From Asaia lannensis NBRC 102526 (GTDB taxonomy: Bacteria; Pseudomonadota; Alphaproteobacteria; Acetobacterales; Acetobacteraceae): 64,000 bases of DNA. The notes under the pieces were generated by a model. That model saw only the letters and a list, made by a program, of their open reading frames with translations. It ran no database searches and was not told the DNA's origin. The stretch lies in contig NZ_JAMXQU010000007.1 in the NCBI RefSeq assembly GCF_024054035.1, positions 62,001 through 126,000 of the forward strand. Direction: 5' to 3'. The position numbers and the translations under genes are program-made. Shown piece after piece: positions 18,997 to 28,377 of the stretch; position 1 is the stretch's first letter; the number at the start of each line of letters is the position of its first letter.

Positions 18997-21573
18997 GTGT
19001 TGAGAGGTAAAAGACTATGCCTGGTGTTCACGTTTCTTTGCTGCACCGGGTCTTCCTATGCTGCGTCTTCGACTGAGGCGGCGCCTTCTGTTTCTTCAGA
19101 TGCGACACAGGGTGCGCCCCAGCTGTCTCCGTCTCATTCGAGTGCCTCTCACGACAGGCTCACCCCCCCGTCCAGCGCCGCGCGCAAGATACGCAAGCAG
19201 ACGACCAGCAGCGCTACTACAGCCAGTGGAACGGGCGAGGCCGCTGCACGACCTCGCTCCGGTTCGTTGCGCAGCGCGGCAAGCGCCTCCAACGCGACGC
19301 ATCGTGTTGCCCATCGCACCACGCCGGAGAGCATTCGCGTTACCGGGCTCGGACATAGTCGGAATTTCCAGAAAGAACCGGCTTCGGTGTCTGTCATGAC
19401 GGCCAAACAGCTTGCGAACCGTCATGTGGTTTCGCTGGTCGATCTGGGTGACGGTTCTATCCCATCACTGCGAATAGCCCAGTTTTCGGGCCGTAATTCC
19501 GCACTGGTGGTCAACATACGTGGTGTGGGCGTGCTTGGAGACAGCAACCAGCCAGCGCGCGATCAGGGAGTAGGGGTCTATATCGATGGCGTCTATGTGG
19601 CGCGACCCCAGGCACTTGGCACGGCCCTGTTCGATGTCGAGAGCATGGAGGTGCTCAAAGGCCCTCAGGGCACGCTTTTCGGACGTAATACCGAGGCAGG
19701 GGCGCTGAACATCATCACACGCCGGCCAACCGGAAAGTTCGGGATGCGTCTGCTCGGTGGTTTTGGCAATTACAACAGCAACAAGGGCGAGCTGCATCTC
19801 GATCTCCCTGCTTTTCATGATCTGGCAATCAAGATTGACGCCGTGACCGCTCATCGCGCGCCGCTGGTCCAGAATCCGCTTTCCGATACGGGCGGGTTCA
19901 ACCAGTACGACAAGCATGGTGTGCACGTAGAGGCAATGTATCGCCCGGTCGATAACTTCACCGCCGATTACGCCTATGACAATTCCTATGACAGCACCAC
20001 CACGCTCTGGCTGCAGATGCTCAAGGGCGGCACCAACAAGCTGGCGCAGCTCGCCACGCTTCAGACGTCGCGGGCAAAAACAGCGACTATAGGCGTTCCG
20101 GAAAAACCGAGTATCGGCAAGAACAGCGGTCATCGCATGACGCTCGACTACAAGGCTATTCCGAAATACCTGAATTTCAGATCCATTACAGCCTATCGGG
20201 AGCTGAGTCAGAGCCAGTACGATAACGGCATGGTCACGAGCAGCATGTCGAATACGACAGGCAATTTCACCGGGATGAGCTTTGCACGTAATTCGCTGGC
20301 CGGTTTCTGGCAGGATCAGATCAGTCAGGAGATACAGGCATTCGGTCACACGAAGCGTCTGAAATATCAGGGCGGGTTTATCTATTACCGCGAGCATGCC
20401 TCGGATAATGCGCAGGCTTTTTATACCAATAGATTCACCGATGCCGCAGGCAGCGCCTATACGCTGTTTTCCGGTCCGGCCTATGACAACTGGGCCTTGC
20501 AGCCGATCGATCGCGCGAGTCAGGTCACCTCGACCAGCTGGGGCGTTTACGGCAATGCGGTCTACACGCCGCCGGTTCTGCGCGATGCGCTGCATCTGAC
20601 GGCCGGATTGCGCTGGTCGCATGACGGCAAGAAAGGCACGCTCACCACCGTCAATAACAAGCCGCCGGTCAACACGGCGGGTGTTTCAGGGCCGATCGAT
20701 TTCGATGCAGGCTGGTCGCGCGTCGATCCGCTGCTCGAGATCAGCGGAGATCTTACGAAGCATGCCATTCTCTATGGAAAATGGAGCACGGGCTACAAGC
20801 CGGGTGGCGCAAACTCGCGCGCGCAGGACTACGAGGCTTTCGGCCCGGAATCCGTTTCCATGTTCGAGGTCGGAACCAAGACGGAATTTCTCGACCAGCG
20901 TGTGCGCTTCAATGTTGCGGGGTATTGGGGGGACTACAAGGATATCCAGGTCGATTTCAGCAAACCCTATCAGATCGGCAATCAGCTCACCACGCGCACG
21001 ACCACGTCGACCATCAACGCACCCGGTCGTGGCGATCTGAGCGGGGTTGAGGCCGAGCTGAATATCTCGCCTCTGCGCTATCTCACCGTTGGATTTTCAT
21101 ATGCCTACAACTACGTGCATATCCCGCCCACGGCGAACCCCTATCCCAACTCCGTCGGGATCGTGAGCACCATGCTGGTGCCGATCTATCAGAACTATAC
21201 CCCGGCGCATTCGGGGAGTTTCCAGGTGGATTACACCCGTCCGTTTCAGGGTTTCACGCTGCTGGCCCATCTCGATGGCAATATCGACAGCGGCTATTAC
21301 GCCAGTACCACCGATCCCGTTTATCTCGGCGTCGGTAACGTACGAAACGTCTATCAACCCAAGGGCGATAGCGGCCTCATCGTGAACGGTCGTGTGGCGA
21401 TCGGTAATGTGCGCCTTGGCCATACAGGATCGAAGGCGACTTTCTCGCTCTGGGCACGCAATCTGTTTGCCGAGCAGCATGTCTATTTCAAGACACTGGG
21501 GGTCACGACAGGGCTTCAGGGCTATTTCAACGAAGCAAGACAGTTCGGCGGTCAGGTCGAACTCGCCTTCTGA
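18997..21573 (+). CDS. TonB-dependent outer membrane receptor
   Basis: An 858-residue outer membrane receptor for iron complexes or another scarce ligand. The GTG start at 18997 has GGGAG six bases upstream and leads into a signal peptide ending near SSYA/ASST. A Ser/Ala-rich low-complexity stretch (to about residue 105) precedes the plug domain, which contains VNIRGVG, GVYIDGVYVARP and VEVLKGPQGTLFGRN-type sequence. The beta-barrel ends with phenylalanine (VELAF), as outer membrane proteins do. The plug resembles the sphingomonad-type broad TonB receptors. No transport genes are adjacent, so the ligand is unknown. Confidence 0.9.
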   Translation: MLRGKRLCLVFTFLCCTGSSYAASSTEAAPSVSSDATQGAPQLSPSHSSASHDRLTPPSSAARKIRKQTTSSATTASGTGEAAARPRSGSLRSAASASNATHRVAHRTTPESIRVTGLGHSRNFQKEPASVSVMTAKQLANRHVVSLVDLGDGSIPSLRIAQFSGRNSALVVNIRGVGVLGDSNQPARDQGVGVYIDGVYVARPQALGTALFDVESMEVLKGPQGTLFGRNTEAGALNIITRRPTGKFGMRLLGGFGNYNSNKGELHLDLPAFHDLAIKIDAVTAHRAPLVQNPLSDTGGFNQYDKHGVHVEAMYRPVDNFTADYAYDNSYDSTTTLWLQMLKGGTNKLAQLATLQTSRAKTATIGVPEKPSIGKNSGHRMTLDYKAIPKYLNFRSITAYRELSQSQYDNGMVTSSMSNTTGNFTGMSFARNSLAGFWQDQISQEIQAFGHTKRLKYQGGFIYYREHASDNAQAFYTNRFTDAAGSAYTLFSGPAYDNWALQPIDRASQVTSTSWGVYGNAVYTPPVLRDALHLTAGLRWSHDGKKGTLTTVNNKPPVNTAGVSGPIDFDAGWSRVDPLLEISGDLTKHAILYGKWSTGYKPGGANSRAQDYEAFGPESVSMFEVGTKTEFLDQRVRFNVAGYWGDYKDIQVDFSKPYQIGNQLTTRTTTSTINAPGRGDLSGVEAELNISPLRYLTVGFSYAYNYVHIPPTANPYPNSVGIVSTMLVPIYQNYTPAHSGSFQVDYTRPFQGFTLLAHLDGNIDSGYYASTTDPVYLGVGNVRNVYQPKGDSGLIVNGRVAIGNVRLGHTGSKATFSLWARNLFAEQHVYFKTLGVTTGLQGYFNEARQFGGQVELAF

Positions 21574-21594
21574 GTCCGAGCCGATGCAGCGGCA

Positions 21595-21626
21595 GAAGAC
21601 GGGGGCACTCCGCAGCCTCCGTCTTC
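21595..21626. terminator. Hairpin between convergent TonB receptor and pssA
   Basis: GAAGACGGGGG (21595-21605) pairs with CCTCCGTCTTC (21616-21626), 11 bp with one G-T, around a 10-base loop. It lies between two convergent stops; no T run, so bidirectional termination is inferred. Confidence 0.5.
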
Positions 21627-21633
21627 CGAGATC

Positions 21634-22581
21634 TCAGCTTTCGGGAACGTCTTCCGACATTTCTTCCGCCTGCGCCTTGAGGCGGTGGAAACTGCGTCGG
21701 CTGAAGGGCAGCATCAGCAGATAGATCAGCCCTGCGGCAGCAAGCGCAAGCCAGGGATCGGCCAGGAGGATCGCGGCATAGAGCAGTGTGCCGAGCATGA
21801 GCGGCAGCACGAACGGCGAAGGGATCTTGAAGTTCTTGAACGACCAGACCGGCAAGGTGGAAACAAGGAGTGCGGCTGTCAGCACCAGCGCACAGGCCGC
21901 CAGAATGGGGGAACGTGCAAGAGCGTCGAGCACCGGCCAATGCATCTTCTGCGCTTCGAGCCCCAGGAAAATCGGAAACAGCACGACACCGGCCCCGGCA
22001 GGCGCCGGAACGCCGGTGAAGAAGCTGTAGGAATATTCCGGCTTTTCCTCGTCATCGAGGCTGGCATTGAACCGTGCCAGACGCAGCGCCATGCAGACGG
22101 TGAACAGAATGCAGGGAACGAAGGCGTAGCGCCCCCCATTGGTCTGCAATGTCCACAGATAGAGCAGAAAGGGGGGCGCCACACCGAAGCAGACGAAATC
22201 CGACAGGGAGTCGAATTCGGCACCGAAGCGCGACGTTCCGTGCAGCAGGCGCGCGATACGTCCATCCAGCCCATCGATACAGGCCGCGATCACGAGGGCC
22301 GCTGCAGCGTAGGAGAATTGCTGCTCCAGCCCGTAGCGCATGCCGCTCAGCCCGGCGCAGAGACCGAGCATGGTCAGCAGGTTCGGGATAAGACGGTTGA
22401 AAGATGGCCCGCGCACCCGCACACGCCTCGGGCGTATGCGCCGCAACCGGCGGCGTCTGCGACCGGGGCGTACGGGGCGCTCACCCTGTTCTGTAGGCTG
22501 ATCTGCCAAAGCAGCGGCAACACCCTCAGGCATGAGGGCCTCCGGATGTCCTGCAGAACGAGCTGTCTTGTCGTCGCTCAT
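21634..22581 (-). CDS. pssA: CDP-diacylglycerol--serine O-phosphatidyltransferase
   Basis: Inner membrane enzyme that makes phosphatidylserine, the precursor of phosphatidylethanolamine. The CDP-alcohol phosphatidyltransferase signature runs from Asp103 (IDGLDGRIAR) through GAEFDSLSD with Asp124 and Asp128. Several membrane helices follow. The first 60 residues are basic (a run of Arg at 41-53) and variable. ATG 22581 is used here; GTG 22614, just after the psd stop and behind GAGG, is an equal alternative. It is downstream of psd in one unit, so both steps to phosphatidylethanolamine are together. Confidence 0.9.
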   Translation of the reverse strand: MSDDKTARSAGHPEALMPEGVAAALADQPTEQGERPVRPGRRRRRLRRIRPRRVRVRGPSFNRLIPNLLTMLGLCAGLSGMRYGLEQQFSYAAAALVIAACIDGLDGRIARLLHGTSRFGAEFDSLSDFVCFGVAPPFLLYLWTLQTNGGRYAFVPCILFTVCMALRLARFNASLDDEEKPEYSYSFFTGVPAPAGAGVVLFPIFLGLEAQKMHWPVLDALARSPILAACALVLTAALLVSTLPVWSFKNFKIPSPFVLPLMLGTLLYAAILLADPWLALAAAGLIYLLMLPFSRRSFHRLKAQAEEMSEDVPES

Positions 22582-22627
22582 CGCGTCCGACCGACCGGGA
22601 TGCGTATCTGACACGATGGGCTGCGCC

Positions 22628-23305
22628 TCAGAGATGGGCAATGACGGTTTCGCCACCGACCATGGTCTGGCCGGTGCTGACCAGCGGGGTGACACCCGGC
22701 GGCAGGTACAGGTCGGTACGCGAACCGAAGCGGATCAGACCGAAGCGATCGCCCGGCTCGACGGCGCTGCCTTCATCGACATAGCAGACGATACGTCGGG
22801 CAATCAGCCCTGCAATCTGCACGATGGCCATATGGCGGCCGTCCTCAAGGGTCAGACGCACCTCGTTGCGCTCGTTCAGATCCGACGCCTTGTCCAGGCT
22901 GGCGTTGAGGAACTGACCGGCGTGATAGGCGATTTTCGTCACCGTACCGGCTGCCGGCATACGATTGATATGGACGTTCAGGACCGACAGGAAGGTTGCA
23001 ACACGCCAGACGGGATCGCTGCCCATGCCCAGTGCGGCAGGCGGAGTGGCGAGTTCGACCGAGACGACACGACCGTCGGCGGGGGCGAGCGCCAGATCGG
23101 TGCGCGCAGGCGGAAAGCGCTTCGGGTCGCGGAAGAAATACAGGCAGAACCCGAATCCGCCCAGGGCCACATTGCCGATCAGGCGCGTGGCTCTCCAGGG
23201 TGTCGCACGGCCGAGCAGGGTCAGCCCGCCGGTCAGCGCGAGGAAGGGGAAAGCAGCGCGGTGGGGCGGTGCCAGGACGGATTTGATCGATTGAATCAGG
23301 GACAT
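22628..23305 (-). CDS. psd: Phosphatidylserine decarboxylase proenzyme
   Basis: Converts phosphatidylserine to phosphatidylethanolamine at the inner membrane. The 225-residue short form carries the self-cleavage site in IRFGSRTDLYLP: Gly194-Ser195, where Ser195 becomes the pyruvoyl group. A hydrophobic N-terminal segment (about 17-55) anchors it. The start at 23305 gives MSLIQSIKSVLAPP, the usual beginning; a longer frame upstream has unrelated sequence. It is directly followed by pssA. Confidence 0.93.
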   Translation of the reverse strand: MSLIQSIKSVLAPPHRAAFPFLALTGGLTLLGRATPWRATRLIGNVALGGFGFCLYFFRDPKRFPPARTDLALAPADGRVVSVELATPPAALGMGSDPVWRVATFLSVLNVHINRMPAAGTVTKIAYHAGQFLNASLDKASDLNERNEVRLTLEDGRHMAIVQIAGLIARRIVCYVDEGSAVEPGDRFGLIRFGSRTDLYLPPGVTPLVSTGQTMVGGETVIAHL

Positions 23306-23336
23306 GCGCGCAGTCTTACGACACCGTATCGCAGGG

Positions 23337-24152
23337 TCAAGCTTTCCGGTCTTTGTGTGCCTCGGAGGGACCATCGGGAACGGTGGAATAACTCCCGGTC
23401 GATCCGGCCAGCGTGGTGACGCGGCGGGCAAAACCGAGCGTCGCGCGTTCGCTCTCCACAGGCATGCCCGACCAGAGATCCTTGCAGGCCGTGACCAGAT
23501 GCACACCGCCAAGACGCCGGCCAAGAAGCCCGAAAGCACGATCGCCCATCCTGGCGGCTTTTTCTCCGAGACTCAGCATGGCCAGAGGCGCGCTCAGAGC
23601 GGAGGAGGTGGTCTCTGCCCGGAACAACCCGCGATGAAGCGCCCGGTCGAGCTGGCTTGCAGAAAAGGGGCTGCCATGCCCGAAAGGAAGCGTGTCATCT
23701 TTTGCGGCGAATCCGGTGCGGTTCGGTACCACCAGAACCAGTCGCCCATGATCGGCCAGAACCTTCCAGATCATGCGAAGCAACGGATGCGGATCGACCA
23801 GTTCAAGCCCATGGACGAGCACGACCAGATCGATCCCCAGATCGTCAAAGGGTAGACAGTCCGGTGCCACAAGGCAGGATGGACAGTCGAACGATGCGGG
23901 CAGGGGGGTGCCATGACGACGCGTCAACGGCGTGTCGATCTGCGCCGAGCCAACCCAGTGCGCCTCGCTCAGGGCAGCCCATTGCGCGAGCAGAGGCTGC
24001 GCATAGCCAAGACCCAGAACACGCAGGCCACGCGGATTGGGCAGCAGCGGCGTAAGGCGCGCCATCAGAAGTGAAGTCACCTGATCGCCACGTCGGCTCG
24101 CATAAAATCCGGCGGCATCGGGCGGAATGGATCTGGCTTGATGCTTCGGCAT
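23337..24152 (-). CDS. SAM-dependent methyltransferase (class I, UbiE/methyltransferase 11-like)
   Basis: A 271-residue protein of the group often found back to back with gloB in alphaproteobacteria. A Rossmann-like core is seen: RVLGLGYAQPLL replaces the canonical glycine-rich motif, followed by LVVLVHGLELVD and LADHGRLVLVVPNRTG. It belongs to the 'methyltransferase domain' proteins of unknown substrate. It is divergent from gloB with 227 bases between, which I see as a shared promoter region with no gene. Confidence 0.75.
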   Translation of the reverse strand: MPKHQARSIPPDAAGFYASRRGDQVTSLLMARLTPLLPNPRGLRVLGLGYAQPLLAQWAALSEAHWVGSAQIDTPLTRRHGTPLPASFDCPSCLVAPDCLPFDDLGIDLVVLVHGLELVDPHPLLRMIWKVLADHGRLVLVVPNRTGFAAKDDTLPFGHGSPFSASQLDRALHRGLFRAETTSSALSAPLAMLSLGEKAARMGDRAFGLLGRRLGGVHLVTACKDLWSGMPVESERATLGFARRVTTLAGSTGSYSTVPDGPSEAHKDRKA

Positions 24153-24379
24153 GGCGGCACGCTAGACCGAACGGGAGGCCACGGCCAGAGGCGGGCCGAC
24201 AGTTGTTTTAGCAAACAGGTCGGGGGGGCTCCCTCATCTGTGAAAGCCGGGTTGCGGCGAAGACCGGGTACGGTGCGACGACGATCTTCAGGGGGAAGGG
24301 TGCGTTGAGTTGTCAGGCAACGTAATCTTGCCCCCATAGTCAGCGATCAGCCGATCGCCATTTCAAAGGATTTGCAGCG

Positions 24380-25099
24380 ATGACCCTCGATATCAAAGCT
24401 GTTCCGTTTGCCCGGGACAATTATGCCTGGATCCTGACCGATACCCGCACGGGCACCGTTGCCGTGATCGATCCGGGTGAGGCTGCCCCTGTAATGGAAG
24501 CCATAGGCGAAGGCAGGCTCGACCTCATTCTGCTGACCCATCATCACAGCGATCATATCGGTGGAGCAGACGCCCTGCGCCAGAAATACGGCGCCCGTAT
24601 TGCCGGTGCCGAGGCCGATCAGGCACGTCTCCCAGCGCTCGATCTTCTGCTTCACGATGAAGACCGGATTGCAGTGGGGCGCGAGCTGGGCGAGGTGATG
24701 GCCACCCCCGGTCATGCACGTGGGCATATCAGCTTCTTCTTCCCGTCAGTGCCTGCCCTGTTCAGCGGCGATACGCTTTTCAGCCTGGGATGCGGGCGAC
24801 TGCTTGAGGGGACACCTCAGGAAATGGTTGAAAGCCTTGCGCGTTATGCCCCGCTGCCCGACGAAACGCAGCTTTATTGCGGGCACGAATATACCGGGTC
24901 GAACGCAGCATTCGCATTGACCCGTATGCCCGAAAACGAGGCCCTGCAGCGTCGCGCCGAGGAGGTGAAGGCCTTGCGTGCCAGAAATCTGCCCACTTTG
25001 CCGGTTGCGCTGGGTGTCGAGCGCAAGACCAACCCGTTTCTCATGACGACAGATATCGAGCAGTTTGCCGCTCTGCGCCGGGCCAAGGACAGTTTCTGA
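24380..25099 (+). CDS. gloB: Hydroxyacylglutathione hydrolase family (glyoxalase II) metallo-hydrolase
   Basis: Hydrolyses S-lactoylglutathione to D-lactate and glutathione, completing methylglyoxal detoxification. The metal-binding motif THHHSDH spans residues 53-59; further ligands are likely in TPGHARGH, SGDTLF and YCGHEYT. Length 239 is slightly short of E. coli GloB (251). The product D-lactate can be consumed by Dld in this window. It is followed 13 bases later by a HAD hydrolase gene. Confidence 0.93.
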   Translation: MTLDIKAVPFARDNYAWILTDTRTGTVAVIDPGEAAPVMEAIGEGRLDLILLTHHHSDHIGGADALRQKYGARIAGAEADQARLPALDLLLHDEDRIAVGRELGEVMATPGHARGHISFFFPSVPALFSGDTLFSLGCGRLLEGTPQEMVESLARYAPLPDETQLYCGHEYTGSNAAFALTRMPENEALQRRAEEVKALRARNLPTLPVALGVERKTNPFLMTTDIEQFAALRRAKDSF

Positions 25100-25112
25100 G
25101 GAGAGAGATACC

Positions 25113-25727
25113 GTGTCTGATTTTAAACTGAGCGACTACGATTTCGACGCCATTATTTTCGATTGCGATGGCACGATAGCAGATACGCTGCCCGTTCATT
25201 TCCAGACATTCAGAGAGGCGCTTGGAGAACAGGGATATGAACTGACACCTGAATGGTATCAGGCGCGAACCGGCCTATCGAGCGGGCGTCTGTTCGAGGC
25301 TTATGAAAAAGCATTCGGTGTCACCCTCGATCGCGACGCGCTACTCGCGCGTTGCCGCAGGCTTTACGACAATCATCTGGATGTTCTGCGAGAGCATGGA
25401 TTTGCTGCCGGTATAGCGCGTGAACAGTTCGGTCATGTGCCTATGGCAGTTGCGTCAGCGGGACTGAAATCGATCGTGATCTCGACGCTTCGAACGCTGG
25501 ATCTGCTGGAGCTCTTCGAGCATGTGGTCACGGTCGAGGATGTGAAGCATCCCAAGCCTGCGCCGGATCTCTATCTGCTTGCGGCCGGGAAGCTCGGCGT
25601 GCCGCCCGAGCGTTGTCTGGTTTTCGAGGATACGGAAGAAGGGCTCGAAGCGGCCCGGAATGCCGGGATGAGGGCGATCGACGTTCGCCCTTATCTCGTT
25701 CCTCAGTCTACCACTGATGGAAAATAA
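25113..25727 (+). CDS. HAD-family phosphatase (beta-phosphoglucomutase-like)
   Basis: A 204-residue cytoplasmic hydrolase of HAD subfamily I. The nucleophile motif is FDCDGT with Asp17 and Asp19, the cap domain spans about 25-90, motif II is VASAG, motif III has KHPKPAPD and motif IV is VFEDTEEG. The GTG start at 25113 has GAGGAGAGAG directly upstream and follows gloB closely. Its last 20 bases overlap the convergent cytochrome bd small-subunit gene. The substrate, probably a sugar phosphate, is not determinable here. Confidence 0.9.
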   Translation: MSDFKLSDYDFDAIIFDCDGTIADTLPVHFQTFREALGEQGYELTPEWYQARTGLSSGRLFEAYEKAFGVTLDRDALLARCRRLYDNHLDVLREHGFAAGIAREQFGHVPMAVASAGLKSIVISTLRTLDLLELFEHVVTVEDVKHPKPAPDLYLLAAGKLGVPPERCLVFEDTEEGLEAARNAGMRAIDVRPYLVPQSTTDGK

Positions 25728-25839
25728 CGATCTTGATCAGGGTCGCGACGATCGCAAGCGCGAGGACCCCGCCTGCCCATAGTCCGACAAACCAGCCGAT
25801 ACGGGCGAGAAAGGATGACGGGACGGAAGAGGCAGGCAT
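25708..25839 (-). CDS. DUF2474-family small subunit/peptide of cytochrome bd oxidase
   Basis: A 43-residue membrane peptide immediately downstream of cioB on the same strand (11 bases). It reads MPASSVPSSFLARIGWFVGL and continues with a single hydrophobic helix ending near IVIFHQW, matching the pattern of DUF2474 proteins that follow CioAB-type oxidases and are thought to serve the role CydX has in E. coli cytochrome bd. It is too short for routine gene calling. Its 3' end overlaps the convergent HAD gene by 20 bases. Confidence 0.85.
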   Translation of the reverse strand: MPASSVPSSFLARIGWFVGLWAGGVLALAIVATLIKIVIFHQW

Positions 25840-25850
25840 GATGTGAACTC

Positions 25851-26873
25851 CTAGTGATAATGCTGGTCTGCGGTCACAGGGCCGCGGAACACCCAGTAGG
25901 AATAGATCGTGTAGGTGATGATGATCGGCAGCAGGACAGAAGCGCCGACCAGAAGGAAAAGCTGGCTCTCAGGCGGCGATGAAGCTGCCCAGATGGTGAT
26001 CGTGGGGGGCACGATATAGGGCCAGACATTGATGCCCAGCCCCGAGAAGCACAGGAAGAACCAGCCCAGCGCGCACAGGAACGGCGTGAGATGCGCGCGT
26101 TCCTTGCGCAGCGACATGAAGAACAGCGCTGCCAGTGCGATGACGGCCACGGGTACCGGAGCGACCCAGACGATTTCGGGGAAGCTGGTCCAGCGATGCA
26201 TGTAGTTGGCGTGCAGATAGGGCGTCCAGACCGAAACGACCGCAATGAGGGCCAGCATGGCGATACCGAGCGGTGCAGAAAGACGCTGCATGACGGCCTT
26301 CAGATCGGTCTCGGTGCGCCAGACAAGCCAGGTTGCGCCAAGGAGCGTATAGCCCACGGCGACGGCAAAGCCGCAGAACAGCGGGAAGGGCGCGACCCAG
26401 TCCCAGGCGCTGCCGACGAAGGCGTTGTTCTCGACCTTTACGCCCAAGATCAGCTCGCCGAGGATGATGCCCTGCATGACAGCGGCCACAAGCGAGCCGA
26501 GGCAGAAAGAGCGATCCCAGAACGTCGTGCCGAAAATACCGTTGGCCTTGACGCGGAATTCGAAGGCGACCCCGCGCAGGATCAGGGCAAGCAGCATAAA
26601 CAGGATGGGCAGATAAAGCGCTGGCAGAATGGTGCCGTAGGCGACAGGGAAAACGCCGTAAAGTGCGGCGCCACCGAAGATCATCCAGGTTTCGTTACCG
26701 TCCCAGACCGGCGCAATGGTGTTGACCATGACATCGCGATGTTCCTTGCGGTGCTCACCGAGGAACAGGATGCCAATGCCCAGATCGAACCCGTCGAGGC
26801 AGACATAGATGAAAATGGCCAGAGCTGCGAGGGCTGCCCAGATAATGGGCAACCAGTAGGCTAGGGTATTCAT
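25851..26873 (-). CDS. cioB: Cytochrome bd-type (cyanide-insensitive) quinol oxidase subunit II
   Basis: Membrane subunit of the terminal quinol oxidase that reduces oxygen to water. The 340-residue protein begins MNTLAYWLPIIWAALAALAI and has WDGNETWMIFGGAALYGVFP, the conserved signature of CydB/CioB, plus about eight to nine membrane helices. It follows cioA by 9 bases and precedes the DUF2474 peptide, giving the compact order cioA-cioB-small subunit. Confidence 0.95.
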   Translation of the reverse strand: MNTLAYWLPIIWAALAALAIFIYVCLDGFDLGIGILFLGEHRKEHRDVMVNTIAPVWDGNETWMIFGGAALYGVFPVAYGTILPALYLPILFMLLALILRGVAFEFRVKANGIFGTTFWDRSFCLGSLVAAVMQGIILGELILGVKVENNAFVGSAWDWVAPFPLFCGFAVAVGYTLLGATWLVWRTETDLKAVMQRLSAPLGIAMLALIAVVSVWTPYLHANYMHRWTSFPEIVWVAPVPVAVIALAALFFMSLRKERAHLTPFLCALGWFFLCFSGLGINVWPYIVPPTITIWAASSPPESQLFLLVGASVLLPIIITYTIYSYWVFRGPVTADQHYH

Positions 26874-26882
26874 GACAGGTGC

Positions 26883-28292
26883 TTACTCCGCCGGGTGATT
26901 GGAGACTTGGGTGATACCAGCAGCACGATGCGGCTCGTTATGCGAGACGCCCGGCTCGTGCGAGCTCGGCTCCTTGGAGAAGTCACGCAGCAGGATGCCG
27001 ATACCGGCGGTAAAGACGATAAAATATACGATGACGAAGGCGGTCATCGAGATTTCCATGTTCGGCAGTGTGACAGGCGACACACTGTCGACCGTGCGCA
27101 GCAGACCGTAAACGGTGAAAGGCTGACGACCGACTTCTGTCGTAACCCAGCCGCAGAGCAGGGCGATGAAGCCGGCAGGCGTCATCAGAAGGGCTGCGCG
27201 CAGCAGGATCGGGTTGGTGTAGAATCCTCCCTTCCAGCGCAGGAACAGCGAGAAGAACCCGATCAGGGCCATGAGGCCGCCAAGCGCGATCATCACGCGG
27301 AAGGTGTAGAACACCACGTACATGGGGGCACGATCGTTCTTGGGATAATCCTTCAGGCCAGGAACCTTGCCATCGAGACTATGCGTCAGGATAAGCGATC
27401 CGACGAGCGGAATGCCGATCTTGTAGCGTGTAACCTCATGCTCCATGTCCGGTATGCCGAACAGAAGTTCCGGCGCGCGGCTTTCGCTCTCCCAGTCGCC
27501 TTCCATCGCAGCGATCTTCGCAGGCTGGTATTTGAGGGTGTTCAGCCCGTGTGCATCGCCAGCCAGGATCTGGAGCGGTGCCACAATGGCAGCCATCCAC
27601 ATGGCCATGGAGAACATGACCTTCACGGCATCGGTCGGCTGACGCTTCTGACGCTTTGCCTTGAGCAGATGCCAAGCACCCACACCGCCCACGATGAACG
27701 CGACGCACAGGAATGCGGCGAGCGCCATATGCACGAGACGGAAGGGGAAAGAGGGGTTGAAGACGATGGCCCACCAGTCGGCGGGAAGGAAACGGCCGGT
27801 TGCCGCATCGATCTTGTAGCCCTGAGGCGTCTGCATCCAGGAGTTGGAAGACAGGATCCAGCTCATGGAGATCAGCGTGCCGATCGAGACCATGCAGGTG
27901 GCGGCAAAATGCAGCCTCTTGCCCACACGATTGAGCCCGAACATCATGACGCCAAGGAAGCCAGCCTCAAGGAAGAAGGCTGTCATCACCTCATAGGCGA
28001 GCATCGGGCCGAGGATCGGACCCGCTTTTTGAGAGAACTGCGACCAGTTGGTGCCGAACTCGTAGGACATGACCAGTCCTGAGACGACGCCCATGGCGAA
28101 CACGACCGAAAAGACGCGCAGCCAGTATTTGAAAAGGTCGAGATAGACGGGTTTGTCCGTCTTGAGCCAGAGGCCTTCGAGCACGGCAAGGAATGCAGCC
28201 AGGCCGATCGAGAAGGCGGGAAAGACGATATGAAATCCGACGGTAAACGCGAATTGCAATCGTGCGAGGAAGAGAGCACTCATGTCAGGCAT
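26883..28292 (-). CDS. cioA: Cytochrome bd-type (cyanide-insensitive) quinol oxidase subunit I
   Basis: Haem-bearing subunit that oxidises ubiquinol. The 469-residue protein has a haem ligand at His21 (FTVGFHIVFP) and a second probable ligand in RLVHMALAA; GRQPFTVYGLLRT is the usual motif near the C-terminus. The quinol-binding Q-loop is the short form characteristic of CIO-type oxidases in acetic acid bacteria and pseudomonads. Membrane-bound dehydrogenases such as Gcd and Dld feed this kind of oxidase through ubiquinol. The start MPDM gives the expected His21 spacing. Confidence 0.95.
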   Translation of the reverse strand: MPDMSALFLARLQFAFTVGFHIVFPAFSIGLAAFLAVLEGLWLKTDKPVYLDLFKYWLRVFSVVFAMGVVSGLVMSYEFGTNWSQFSQKAGPILGPMLAYEVMTAFFLEAGFLGVMMFGLNRVGKRLHFAATCMVSIGTLISMSWILSSNSWMQTPQGYKIDAATGRFLPADWWAIVFNPSFPFRLVHMALAAFLCVAFIVGGVGAWHLLKAKRQKRQPTDAVKVMFSMAMWMAAIVAPLQILAGDAHGLNTLKYQPAKIAAMEGDWESESRAPELLFGIPDMEHEVTRYKIGIPLVGSLILTHSLDGKVPGLKDYPKNDRAPMYVVFYTFRVMIALGGLMALIGFFSLFLRWKGGFYTNPILLRAALLMTPAGFIALLCGWVTTEVGRQPFTVYGLLRTVDSVSPVTLPNMEISMTAFVIVYFIVFTAGIGILLRDFSKEPSSHEPGVSHNEPHRAAGITQVSNHPAE

Positions 28293-28377
28293 TGCAAGGA
28301 TCCGCGGCCATCAAGGCCAGTCGTGAAGGGGAATGGATGTCTGCCATTGCCTATAAGGCTTCGGCTTCCCCTCCGGT

